Shown here in pieces: positions 20,298 to 32,149 of a stretch of 64,000 nucleotides of DNA (the stretch's first letter is position 1; the number at the start of each line of letters is the position of its first letter). The notes under the pieces are model-generated. The model saw only the letters and a list, made by a program, of their open reading frames with translations. It made no database searches and was not told where the DNA came from. A program made the translations under genes and the position numbers. The stretch is from Haberlea rhodopensis (lineage: Eukaryota; Streptophyta; Magnoliopsida; Lamiales; Gesneriaceae): contig CAJQUN010000463.1 in assembly GCA_907163345.1 (NCBI GenBank), forward strand, positions 62,001 to 126,000, written 5' to 3'.

Positions 20298-23200
20298 ACA
20301 GATATCAGGCAGTAGTGGATTGCCGACAGAGGACAGTACGGTTCAGATCTCATTTGGGAGTTCAGTGGATTTTCTATGGCAACGGTTCTCGTGCGAAGAT
20401 TCCGTTGATCTCGGCAATCAAAATGTCCCAACTGTTGGAACGTGGACATATGGGCTATCTCATTTATGCCGTGGATCTGTTGGGAAAAAGCAAGGAGTTA
20501 AAAGTGGAGGACATACCAGTAGTAGCGGAATTTGCTGATGTGTTCCCGGAGGAGATTCCAGGATTCCCACCGACTAGGGAAGTCGAGTTTGGGATTGAGT
20601 TATTACCGGGGACATCCGCTATTTCTCGTTCCCCTTACCGAATGGCACCGGCAGAATTAAGAGAACTGAAGGAGCAGTTGCAGGAGCTCCTTGATAAAGG
20701 ATATATACGCCCTAGCGTATCGCCTTGGAGCGCACCAGTTCTTTTTGTAAAGAAGAAGGATGGCTCGATGCGGTTGTGCATCGATTACCGGCAATTGAAT
20801 AAGGCTACGGTAAAGAACAAGTATCCTCTTCCAAGGATCGATGATCTGTTTGACCAGTTGCAAGGTACCAGACTTTATAGTAAGATTGATCTGAGATCCG
20901 GGTACCACCAGATACGGGTCAGGGAGGAGGATGTACAGAAGACAGCATTTCGGACTCGGTATGGACACTACGAGTTCTTAGTAATGCCGTTTGGTGTGAC
21001 GAACGCCCCGGCTGTCTTTATGAGCTTGATGAATCGGGTGTTCCAACCCTATCTGGATCAGTTCGTCATCGTATTTATTGACGATATACTCATCTACTCC
21101 AGGAGCGAGGAAGAGCACGTGAAACACTTGAGGACAGTGCTCCAGATCCTCAGAGATCACCAATTATATGCCAAGCTCAGCAAGTGTGAGTTTTGGTTGA
21201 GTAGAGTAGTATTTCTGGGGCATGTCATATCCAGCAGTGGGATTTCTGTGGACCCCAGGAAAATTGAGGCTGTGATGGAGTGGGCTGCACCCACTTCTGT
21301 ACCCGAGATTCGAAGTTTCCTTGGTTTGGCTGGCTATTATCGACGCTTCGTCGAAGGATTTTCTAAGATTGCTAAGCCACTGACTCAGTTGACTCAGAAA
21401 GGGGTACCGTTTTATTGGTCTGAGGCTTGCGAGCAGAGCTTCCAGGAACTGAAACACCGGTTGACCAAGGCACCTGTTTTGGTAATTCCCTCAGAGAATA
21501 AGAGGTTTGTTCTGTATACTGACGCGTCACTTCAGGGCTTGGGATGTGTATTAATGCAAGATAAGCACGTGGTAGCTTATGCATCAAGGCAGTTGAAACC
21601 GCATGAGGCTAGGTACCCAGTCCACGATTTGGAGTTGGCAGCTATTATATTTGCCCTGAAGATTTGGAGGCATTATCTGTATGGTACCTCCTTCACCATT
21701 TATACAGATCATAAGAGCCTGAAATTCTTGTTTACTCAGGCGGAATTGAATATGCGTCAGAGGAGATGGATGGACCTACTTAAAGATTATGACTGTGAAA
21801 TAGAGTACCATCCGGGGAAGGCCAATTTGACAGCAGACGCCTTGAGTCGGAAGGTGAGGAATACTGCTGAGGATGTCATGCATTTGTCGGCTATGATGAC
21901 TTCTTGTTGCCATATGGGCTATGACTTCGATGTGGACGCATCACCGGTTTGGGTATCGACCTTATTAGCTGAGCCAGATATCTATGAGAATATCAGGAGA
22001 GCTCAGAGGACAGATGATGAGATTCAGAGATGGTCGTCATTGGCACTACAGGGGCAGCCATCAAAGTTCAGAGTGGCTGAGGATGGTTCCTTGAGACTCG
22101 GTAACCGATGGGTAGTTCCATATACGCCGGAGTTGCGTAGAGGAATCTTGGAACGGGCTCATAGTAGCCGATTTAGCATCCACCCAGGAGGAAGGAAAAT
22201 GTATAAGGACTTATGTGATCAGTTCTGGTGGAAGCGGATGAAGCGTGATGTGATCGCTTTTGTCAAGAGATGTTTGATCTGCCAGCAAGTTAAGGCAGAG
22301 AGGCAGAGACCCGGTGGCGAGCTAAGGAGCTTAGAGATACCGGAGTGGAAGTGGGAACACATATCTACGGACTTTGTGACCCACCTGCCGAGGACTACTT
22401 CGGGCTGTGATGCCATTTGGGTGATCATTGACAGACTGACGAAGGTAGCTCACTTCATTCCATATTGTATGACGTACACATACTTGAGGATGGCTCAGTT
22501 GTATGTCCGGGACATAGTGAGACTACATGGGATTCCAGTATCTATTGTGTCAGACAGGGACCCACGGTTCACACCTCATTTCTGGGGAGGTCTTCAATCA
22601 GCTTTGGGTACTGAGGTGAGATTGAGTACGGCATATCATCCCCAGATGGATGGACAGACTGAGCGTACCATTCAGACGCTTGAGGACATGCTGCGAGCTT
22701 GTGTATTGGAGTTTGATGCTTCATGGCAAGATTCCTTGCCCTTGGTAGAATTTTCATACAACAACAGCTATCAGACGAGTATTCAGATGGCACCGTTTGA
22801 GGCTTTGTATGGTAGGCGTTGTAGGTCGCCATTATACTGGGATGACTTGACCAGTGAAGCTGTGGGAGGACCCGAATTGATTCGGAATATGGAGGATAAG
22901 GTAAAGGTTATCCGACAGAAAATGAAGGCAGCCCAGGACAGGCAGGCAGCCTATGCGAACAAACGACGGAGACCGTTAGAGTTTCAGACGGGAGACAAGG
23001 TCTTTTTGAAGATTTCACCTTTCAGAGGTGTGGTTCGGTTTGGCATGCGTGGTAAACTGTCTCCGAGGTATGTGGGACCGTATGAGATTTTATAACGCAT
23101 TGGTACCTTAGCTTACCGTTTGGCACTACCACCGTCGTTGTCTAGTATTCACGACGTGTTTCATGTATCTATGCTACGGAAATATGAGCCGGATCCGTCG

Positions 23201-23413
23201 CATGTATTGCAGCCTTCTCAGGTTCAGTTAGATTCTGATGTATCCTATGAGGAACGGCCAGTCAGGATTCTAGATAGGGCTGATCGCAGGCTTCGGAACA
23301 AAGTGATACCTATGGTAAAGGTACAGTGGGATCGCAGGGGTGTCGAAGAGGCCACGTGGGAGACGGAGCAGCATATGGTGCAACACTACCCGGAATTATT
23401 CTCTGGTATGTGA
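20258..23413 (+). pseudogene. Gyp-A pol: reverse transcriptase, RNase H, integrase, chromodomain-like tail
   Basis: One open frame of 945 codons (20258-23095), then a TAA where Gyp-B has a Gln codon, then the same frame continues to 23413. Approximate residues from 20258: reverse transcriptase 125-300, with [16 protein letters not shown] and FIDDILIYS near 272; RNase H from about 415 ([20 protein letters not shown]); integrase zinc finger with CLICQQVK, then catalytic Asp near 703 (STDFVTHLP), Asp near 766 (VSDRDPRF) and Glu near 802 (GQTERTIQ); GPY/F-type block near 940. After the stop comes the chromodomain-like VKVQWDRRGVEEATWE. It is the most intact polymerase in the window, but the stop cuts off the tail that would guide integration. 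Confidence 0.92.
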
Positions 23414-23470
23414 TTTATGTTTAATTTTGATTTGGGTAAGTGCATGCGATTTCGAGGGCGAAATCTTGTA
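23414..23470 (+). mobile_element. Gyp-A 3' untranslated segment
   Basis: Non-coding, ending in ATTTCGAGGGCGAAATCTTG, a close match to the segment before the LARD-1 polypurine tract. Confidence 0.6.
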
Positions 23471-23483
23471 AGCAGGGGAGTAT
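23471..23483 (+). other. Polypurine tract of Gyp-A
   Basis: AGCAGGGGAGTAT immediately precedes the 3' LTR start TGTGATATCC. It closely resembles the LARD-1 tract. Confidence 0.82.
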
Positions 23484-25572
23484 TGTGATATCCCCGAAAT
23501 AATTAATTGCAATTTGGGCGTTAATTAAGTTTATGTGATTTTATGGCGATAATTAGATTATGTGTTGGGACTAATTATCTAGGTATAATGCTTGTCACAT
23601 AGTAGGAGTGACCCGGTAGAGCATTTCGGGGTGCATGATATACATGTGAGGAATCTTAGGTGTTAAAATGGTTTAAATGATATGGGTTGTATTTATTTGG
23701 GAAAACATGATTTTAATAGGGATTTTGATGCATTGTGGTAAAATGCTTTTAAAAATGTCATGTTGAGGTATTTTCTATATCATGCTTGTGTCTTGATACA
23801 CATTTAAAAACCATATCATGGCATGAACCACTTGCATGCCCCCTTTACATCACATCACCCTCTCCTTATCAGCTTTTGCCCAAAAACCCCATCCCTCCAT
23901 CTTATCTCTTGCAAGAAAACTTTCCATTTTCGTTTCTACATCTAAAGGAAAGGAGAAACTTGGAAAAAGGGGAGTTTTTGTGTTTTCTTGCCAAAAACTT
24001 GAAGCTCAAGTGGTAAGCTTCCTTTATGGTAGAGTCTTGTTGAGTTTTGGTTGATTTATAGCTTGTTTTGAGGTTAAATGAATGGATCTTGGTTTATCTT
24101 GTTGGTCATGATGGGAGATGTCTTTTAAGGTTGTTTTGTGGTTAAATTTTGTGTTGGATGGTTGATCTTAGTGGTTCATGAGTGTAGGTGTTGTTGGAAG
24201 CTCATTTAAGAAAATTTCTCGCGTGAACAGGGCGTCTCGATCGATCGGAAAATGGGTCCGATCGATCGAGCAAGGCAGTGTCTGCCCAAGGCGAGGAATG
24301 AGCTTACCGATCGATCGAGATTTTGTCCCGATCGATCGGTGTGTGTAATCTCGATCGATCGAGATAAACTCTCGATCGATCGGCGGAGGCAGTACTTGGA
24401 TGCCTGTTTTCCTTCACTTGGCGATCGATCGGGACTTGGGGCCGATCGATCGGAAGGCTTATAAATGTGAATTTTGGGATTTTGTTCTAAATATTGATGT
24501 TTTTGGTAATGGTTCAATTATGGGTTTCTAATATGGATTCATGTGATTGTGTAGAACCATCCCAGGTAGCCACACAACAAAGGAGATAAAGTTCCACAAT
24601 ATCTCCACTTTTGGAACCAAGGTACGTAGTGAGACGTACGAGCATCGGACGGTAGAACGTATTTATTACGCTTTATATTGATTATGCACTATGGTTGTGC
24701 ACATGGAATTGATTATGCATTGTGGTTGCATATGGGGTAATGTTTATACATCATGGATTATATACATGATTGGTCATGGATTTTGGTTGCATGTGTATAT
24801 TGAATGCATTGTTGCATGTGATTGTGAGTCAGGAATTATATTCCAGTAATGGAGAATACTTGCCGCTAGTGGCGTAGCGATGTGAATACTTACCGCTGTC
24901 ATACCGTAGCGATGAGAGAATATTTACCGCAAATATGAAGCGAAGAACACGACCGCTGTCATATTTATAGCGAGGGATATTAGTGCCGCTGGTATTGTCT
25001 AAGCGAGGGGTATTTCCGCTGTCATGTTAACGCGAGGAGTATTATGCCACTGATATAATAAGACTAGGGAAATTGAACACGGAACCTATGGGAATCGGTG
25101 CATGTCATGACATACATTGTTGGTAATATAATCTATTGGTTATAATTTGGTACAGGGACAACCCAGTGGAGCTTTTAAATGTGTTGCATACAGGAAGTGA
25201 ATCACATTTACAATTTATGCATTTGAATTGCTATCATATTATCGTGAATACGATTTTGTACATGCTCATGGTTTTGGGGTTGTTCCTGTAGGTACTTTTG
25301 GGCGGACGGGCAAAGGCTGAGTTGGTGCGATGAGCTAGTGAGAAGTGCTCTTGGTAGTAGGCACATTCTTTTGTATAGTATCTACTCTAGGAGTAGTGTA
25401 AAACTATAGGATTAACATTCATAGATTGAGAATGTAATTAATCCATTTTGGAACTTTATTTTGGCACTGTAATCTAATGACTCGAGGCACCAACAAAACT
25501 CATATATTCCGTTTATGTATGGAAATTTTTAATTACGCCTTAATCCACAGTTAAGGAATTAGGGTCCTTACA
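23484..25572 (+). mobile_element. Gyp-A 3' LTR
   Basis: Complete 2089-bp LTR, TGTGATATCC...GGGTCCTTACA. Relative to the 5' LTR it has an extra segment of about 43 bp (24340-24382) carrying two more CGATCGATCG sites. The donor-like site is AAG|GTACGT at 24621/24622. Immediately downstream is LARD-1 LTR sequence starting TATTA, the probable target duplication on this side. Confidence 0.92.
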
Positions 25573-25984
25573 TATTATGTGGGTGTTGAGACCCATTTAT
25601 GTCGTCTTATGTGGTGTCTTCCCTGACTGGGAATTTACTTAGTGTTGCTGTGTTCTGTTGAATATGTGTTTTCCCTGGCCGGGAACTATATATTGTGATG
25701 TGCTTTTGTTTTGGGATAGCTCAATTTATGGGGAGACTCTGCCCAAATTTTTATAAAAGTCCACAATGTAAAAAGTGGCAAAAAGGGGATGGTAATGGGC
25801 GAACTCGATGAGTCTATATGTTGTTAGGATGATGATCTTATAACATTGAGTATTAAAGAAATTTTGTAGTTGCCATTCAATGGTAAAGTATCAATTGAGT
25901 TTCCCGATTGATTTTTATTGAAAGCATGTGCCACACATAGTGGTTAGTACACTAATCAAGGGTTAAGGGCTTGGGGTCCTTACA
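25573..25984 (+). mobile_element. LARD-1 copy C, 5' LTR remnant
   Basis: Only the last 412 bp of the LTR remain, matching 32264-32675. The missing 2.3 kb should lie on the far side of the Gyp-A insertion but is not there, so the left side of this locus has been rearranged. Confidence 0.85.
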
Positions 25985-25988
25985 TTAG

Positions 25989-26005
25989 TGGTATCAGAGC
26001 AGTGG
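25989..26005 (+). other. Primer binding site, LARD-1 copy C
   Basis: TGGTATCAGAGCAGTGG lies four bases after the LTR remnant; initiator-Met-tRNA type. Confidence 0.9.
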
Positions 26006-29000
26006 TTAGCTCTTTGGGGCTGTTAAGGGCTTAGGAAGTTATTGATAGCACATACTTATGCATGATGGCATTAATGTTGTATGACACAACTAGTTGTTAT
26101 GTGCTTTTATGATATGAAAAGTGGTGTTGCTAATCATTGTGATTGCAGGAATCGTGTAGCATGAGATGGGATGGCATTAATGGTGATGTCTGGCCCTTCA
26201 TGTATTATGTGTTAAGAGATCTGATTTTGTAGGAAAATCAGGAAAGGTGAGACGTGCGGGCTTCGGACGGTAAAACGTGTTACACCTTTGATTATGTATA
26301 TCGTGGGTAGTGAACCCTTACATGTGATGGTATATGTGAAATTATAGTGATATATATTGTGATAATGGAATCAACTGTTGTGCTTGATTATTGTGGTAGA
26401 ATTGATGAATGTTCCGGTAGCCTTTATCTCAGAGCGAGGGAGGTACTTGCCGCTGTCATGACTGAGCGAGGTAACATGCCGCTGTCATTGTCGAAGCGAG
26501 GGGTCCTAAAATTCCGCTGTTGTATTGGGACCGGAACAGTCACAATTCTAGTGATTAATGTGGAATATTGTGATTAAAGTGGAATATTGTGGTTATAACT
26601 GAAAAGTGATATCGATCATTATATTGTGAACTGTGGTATTAACCTGGATGCAGGTACATGGAGCTAGTGGAAGTTCCGGTAGTTGTTATATTCGAGTGAA
26701 GGAGGTACTTGCCGCTATCATACGAAGCGATGGTAATATGATATTTGCCGCTGTCATGTCTAAGCAAGGTAACATGCCGCTGTCATTGTCGAAGCGAGGG
26801 ATATCATACTGATGCCGCTATATGTCGAAGCGAGGGGTCCTAAAATTCCGCTGTTATAACAAGACCGGAACAACCACATTATCGATATTGATAGCGATGT
26901 CTCATTCCGCTATGTTGGTTGGCGATGGTTCATGCCGCCAAGTGTATTGATAGCGATGTCTCATTCCGCTATATTGATCGGCGATGGTTCTTGCCCCCGG
27001 ATATATTGATAGCGATGTCTCATTCCGCTATATTGATCGGCGATGGTTCTTGCCGCCGGATATATTGATAGCGATGTCTCATTCCGCTATATTGATTGGC
27101 GATGGTTCTTGCCGCCGGATATATTGATAGCGATGTCTCATTCCGCTATATTGATTGGCGATGGTTCTTGCCGCCGGATATATTGATAGCGATGGTTCAT
27201 TCCGCTATATTGATTGGCGATGATTCTTGCCGCCGGATATATTCATAGCAATGGTTCGTTCCGCTATTCCATTGGCGATGACTTATGCCGCCGGGTATTC
27301 ATAGCGATGGTACATTCCGCTACATCTAGGGCGATGGTTCATGCCGCCAGATGTCTATAGCAAAGTTTTATGCCGCTGACTCTATGACGAGGGATTATGC
27401 CCCTGATTCCATCTATAGCGACGGGTTATGCCGCTATGCACATGACGCTGGATTACGCCACCTACGAGCGATGGGTGCTGATTGCGTACCACTGTTGGAT
27501 GACGGAGACATGTATGCCGCTATATTGTTAGCAATGAGGTATGGCATATTACTGTTTATTTAGCACTATTGTGGATATCATGTGTTAATTTACTTATATT
27601 GTCATGTGTTTGACGATTAGATTATAGACGTCGTGTGTCGACATATACCGTTACGAGTCGACAATATTGTTTCAAAGTCATGTGTTGACAGGTACCTTCA
27701 CGGGATGACAATGACATAGTGGACGTTCTATGTAGATGTATAGCGTCGTTTTGGTGGTTAATACAATTATATTATGTATTTAGTTGTATGGTTTGAGTGC
27801 TTGATGGTGAGCACATGATAGAGTCTGGGTCACTAGTTGACGAGACATTTTTGCCAAGCAGGTTTGCTCGGTGGAGTATTGGATGTATTGTACCGGTAAA
27901 TGTACCACATCATGTTATAGAGGTAAATAATTGTCGAGCGATGATACCCTTGGGTATGCTCGTTAGTTTGGCTAGGGCCAAGTGATTAGTGGTAAGAGTA
28001 GTCATTGAGGAAACTACTCGCTTGTGTTGTGATGTAGGGTAGACATGGTTACACCCACCCTGAGGGTGTGGGATAAATCATATTGGATTATGATTGCATC
28101 ATAAGTGAGCAAGGACACCGGGTTGTCCATTGTGCTTGGTATTTTAGAGATATGTTGGGCGATGACCCATTACTCTAACGGTTTGTACGGTACGGCATAC
28201 CGAGATGGAACATATGGTTTGTTGGTGGGCTGATATGAGCCTATGTAGACAGTGCTCTGCTAGCCAGATATTGGGGGAATGATATAGTGTGCTTGTTGGG
28301 GCCATGATACTGCTCGTTGGAACCAAGTTTGGCAAATCGTAAGGTGATACGATGTGGATTATGGTGGACTTTAGTAGTCACTACGTCATTTGAGGTTGAG
28401 GTTGTGCATGCCTCGCTGAAACGTGTATACGTTTATGTTTAATCTGGGTGAGACTTGTCTGGAACAGCTCATGATGTTGGAGTACCAACAAGAGAGTCAT
28501 CAAGTCGTCGTTGACTCGATTTGGGAAATCCGTGTACTTGGGATGCAATGGGTGTTATTGTATCCAGTTTTTCCGAACGGTGGTTCGAGACTAGTGGATC
28601 TCGAGTTCGATAGCACTTCCCTTGTGGGGAAGGAGGTAGTATTATACCTATTTGGGAATCTTTGAAAGATTCGGTAAGTTGGTACGTTTGGTGTTGATTT
28701 TGGGAATCACGCCGTGTTGTTGATCGTCGATTATCATCCTCCTCTGGATGGGAATACTCAGAATTGACAGTCGTGTTTGGGGGCTTAGGGGTATGTTGTA
28801 GATACCCGAGCCAAGTACTTTGAGTATGCATGTAATATCAGTGCTTAGGCAGGTATACCGGTGAGTGAACGGATGCTAGTGTTTTATTTCCTTTTTGTCA
28901 AGCATAGAGTTATGCTACTTTTGGATGGTTAAATCTCTGATGAGAGATATGGAACACCTTGAGATTGGGAATCTCCATGGCACGATGATTATGAGGGATA

Positions 29001-29983
29001 ATCGTGAAGTTAGTTGACTTCCCTTGAGGAGGGATTATCTTGTGTGTGTTGAGGTGTTTCCTGGTTGGTGTTTCCCTTCGAGTTATGCGATAGCCTTCCC
29101 AAATTTGGATTGTTAAATCCTAGGATTATCAAGGGATGGCAGGAATTCAGATTGGTTGGGTGTAGCTGTCGACACAAGCGTTGAGGATGCCATGGGTTTA
29201 TTGCATGTCCTTTCAGAATTTGAACTCTGTGGAGTCTCGATGGTTCATTTGTGATTAGGATGTGATCCTTGGAATATCCGGAGGTGGACATCTTGTGAGA
29301 TGTCTTTTGTGTGAATCTGTGGCCGTGAGTTGCCCAAATTGAGTTGCAATGATGCGACTGCTCATTTGATGGAGGAGGTTTGAAAGTGGGAGACCAGGTT
29401 TGGTATGTGTACATCGTGGTATACTAGTGTTTTCCTCGTAATGATGTGTATTAGACATCGTGAGTCATGATAGAGATGTCTTTGAATGATATCTACGATG
29501 GAATCGGGAGCAATTCGAATCCTTGCAGTTTCAGTTGACTAACTGCTTTTGGACTGTTAGCGTTGAGTTGTACGGACGCTCTTTGACGTTATGATGGATT
29601 TGGGAGTCTATTCCACTCCAGAGTTTGACACGAGGTCAACGTTCTCACGGTTGAGGTGTCATTCATGATGCGTTCTTACTAGTTATTAGAACTAAGGATG
29701 ACTGTCTGATCTACAGTCGTAAGTATTGGTTGTTTTGCAGTCATGAGGGACTGACTTTTGGGATGAACCGCATCGAGGTATGTTTTGCCTCTTGGGTGAT
29801 ATGTTGGTTTTGGTATGTCGCTCTGTTTCAGAGTTTGATGTGAGATAAGTATCCTCGCGGTTTTTAAGACGATCCTGATATGGTCAGGAATCGAGGATAT
29901 GGCTTCATGTTGTTGTGTAGCCCGGGTGTTATGTGATACACCGGTGTTAATTTCGAGGACGAAATTCTTTTAGTGGGGGATAT
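26006..29983 (+). mobile_element. LARD-1 copy C internal region (non-coding, about 4 kb)
   Basis: Complete interior between primer site and polypurine tract (29972-29983). It holds hairpin units at 26430-26890, the tandem array 26880-27360 and unique sequence to the tract. I see no gag, protease, polymerase or integrase motif in six frames. An internal region of this size with no coding capacity between long LTRs fits a large retrotransposon derivative. Antisense frames at 28831-28469 and 29414-29010 match those in copies A and B and are of unknown meaning. Confidence 0.78.
26880..27360 (+). repeat. Hairpin-forming tandem repeat (LARD-1, copy C)
   Basis: About eight units of roughly 59 bp with alternating AGCGATG...CCGCT and GGCGATGG...CCGCC halves separated by ATATTGAT. 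The outer units decay. The flanking region 26430-26880 has looser units of the same pattern. Confidence 0.88.
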
Positions 29984-30313
29984 TGTGATGACCTGAGATT
30001 AGGGATGTTAATCCCGGAGTGTTAATAACCCCTAAAGTGGTTTTACGTGGCAAATTGGAGTTTAATCGAGGTGTTGGGCCCTCCGGGCTCGTCTATTTGA
30101 GTAGTTGGGATCGTTGGATCCCGAGGTTGAGATCGTATTCTCATTTCGGTGAAAACATGTGAGTTGGGTTTTTAGTGTGACTCAGAATCTCGGGTGCTTG
30201 GTGTGGGCACCGGTAGGGGGTTTTTGAGTTAGAGAGAGAATTTTTGAAAACAGATGATTTTTAATGAATCATGATGTATTTGTGGGGCTATTAGTATTTC
30301 GGGGTATTTTTGC

Positions 30314-30321
30314 TATAAATA
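30314..30321 (+). promoter_or_regulatory. TATA box in LARD-1 LTR (copy C)
   Basis: TATAAATA in the conserved GCTATAAATACCAG context. Confidence 0.6.
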
Positions 30322-31443
30322 CCAGTTGAACCGAGATTTTTATTATTAGAAGCCATTCTCCCCACCTTGCCCGCCTCTCTCTCCTCGCGTCCCTGCACCA
30401 TTCCCGTCAACCTCGACCCACGCAGCTTCAAGCGGTGCGCCGGCCGCCGTTCGGCGCGTGCGACCCGCCGCCGGCTTCGTCTCGTCGAGGCGCAGCTATC
30501 CCCTCCATCAATTCGAAGTTTGGTCGCGTTTCTCGTTCGGATTTTGGCAGAATGCGTCGATCCCCAAAAGCTAGGGTTCATCGATTTCGAACATTTTCCT
30601 TCCGATTTTTTTCGATTGGGTAACCTCCCTTACCCCTTTTTCGTCATTTTCGTGTATTTCCCTGCCATTTTTGGGTTCAATTTGTTCGAATTCTTGCTGT
30701 TGGCGTGAGTTGGTTCGAATTTATGCATTTTTCGTGGGTTAGGGTTCGAAAATTGGGGTTTTTGGCAGGGGTGTGGCGATTCTTGTTATGGGTCGTTTAT
30801 TACATGTTTTAGATGTATTAGGATGTTTAATTGTGTTCGAATTTAGGGCTTTGAATTCGAATTTTGGGGGTTTTGGCATGTGGGGTGATTATTCATGTTG
30901 TTGATTGATTAATTCATATTTTAGATGAATTATGGTGTTTAATTGGGTTCGAATTGTGTAGTGAGGGTTCGAAAAATTTATGGGGAGCTCTTGAGCAATT
31001 TTCGTTGATGTCTCATTCGATTTTTCCTCCGTGCATGTACTCTACCCCGGGTCCTTGAAATGGTTAATTGTCGTGTGTTGACAATATTTTTGAGGGTTAT
31101 GGGTGTGCTTGAGCATGGGTTGCATGTTCGTAAATAATTGTGAATTATTTATCGTGTTAGCACATCGTTCCTCGGAGCATGGAACTCGAGCAAGGTTTGG
31201 CTCGGACTTCGGAGATTTAAGGTACGTGTGACGTACGAGCATTACTTTATATGAAAGCATTGGTGAAATGCATAATGTGTTTTAATTGCATTAGATGGTT
31301 GTGGGTATGGATATATATATATGTGTCGATATGACTATGGAACGACCTAGTCTTGATATCGCTGTCACAAGTATGCGTAATACTAGAGTAGTATAACCTT
31401 ACATGAGATATGGGGTACTGGGTTTATATGACTATTGTAGGGT

Positions 31444-31639
31444 ATTCGAGATGCCTGAGAATGATCGTGGAATAATGTATTCATTATAAGACATGTGAGA
31501 TGTCTAAGTATAAATGGGAATTTGTAAAATAAATGCTAGGCATTTGAGATGCCTGAGAATGATCGTGGAATCATGTATTCATTATAAGACATGTGAGATG
31601 TCTTAGTATAAATGAGAATTTGTAAAATAAATGCTAGGC
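31444..31639 (+). repeat. 98-bp tandem duplication in LARD-1 LTR copy C
   Basis: Two units starting at 31444 and 31542, each with GAGATGCCTGAGAATGATCG. The LTR at 53173 has a single unit, so this is a private duplication. Confidence 0.85.
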
Positions 31640-31915
31640 ATTTGAGCTATCTGTGATTGGTAGCAAAGTTGAAAATCAATATTAGATATCGAGATATCTA
31701 TATTTGTATGTGTAATGAATTTGGAATCATTAATTATTGATACTTGAGAACCAGGCATGCTATGAGTTAAATCAATGTGTTGATTTACTGATTTTTGAGA
31801 TTTGATGAGTTTGATGATTGTGAGAACAGGGGCAATACACGGAATCCCGGATGAGGACATTGCCATCCAGGGAGTATCATTTAAAATTCATTAGTATTTA
31901 CTTGTGTTGTAAATT

Positions 31916-32149
31916 ATGAATTTCATTATTGTGATTATGGGATTTTGTGTATTGGTATGCTCACCCCGTTGGGGGCTGTCTCTGTTGGGACAGGTGAACA
32001 GGTACATCGATGGCTTTGGAGTTGAACTCGAGCTGTTGATTGGATGTACTCCCAGGATCGTGGTACCAGGGCTTGATGGAGCACGGTATCGTATAGAGTA
32101 CTTATATACACCTGAGGATTATATACATATTCATGATGCTCGCATGTGA
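31916..32149 (+). other. Short open frame conserved among LARD-1 LTRs
   Basis: This 77-codon frame is also present at 2855-3118, 12213-12013 (reverse) and 54883-55110. The shared core includes GLSLLGQVNRYIDG, then IVVPGLDGARYRI. Most differences between copies keep the frame open. I recognise no family. It may be chance conservation inside a repeated LTR, since the donor-acceptor module overlaps this area. Confidence 0.3.

Larger units (their letters stand above)
17064..25572 (+). mobile_element. Gyp-A: nearly complete Ty3/gypsy chromovirus
   Basis: Order: 5' LTR (truncated), primer site, gag, protease, reverse transcriptase, RNase H, integrase, chromodomain-like tail, polypurine tract, 3' LTR. 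Domain order with integrase after RNase H defines Ty3/gypsy. The GPY/F-type block (RYVGPYEIL) and chromodomain-like end suggest a chromovirus, most like the Tekay/Del group, with long LTRs and a Met-tRNA primer. The two LTRs differ by few bases, so insertion was fairly recent. The right flank (TATTATGTGGG) is LARD-1 LTR, interrupted by the insertion. The left flank was lost. Confidence 0.9.
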
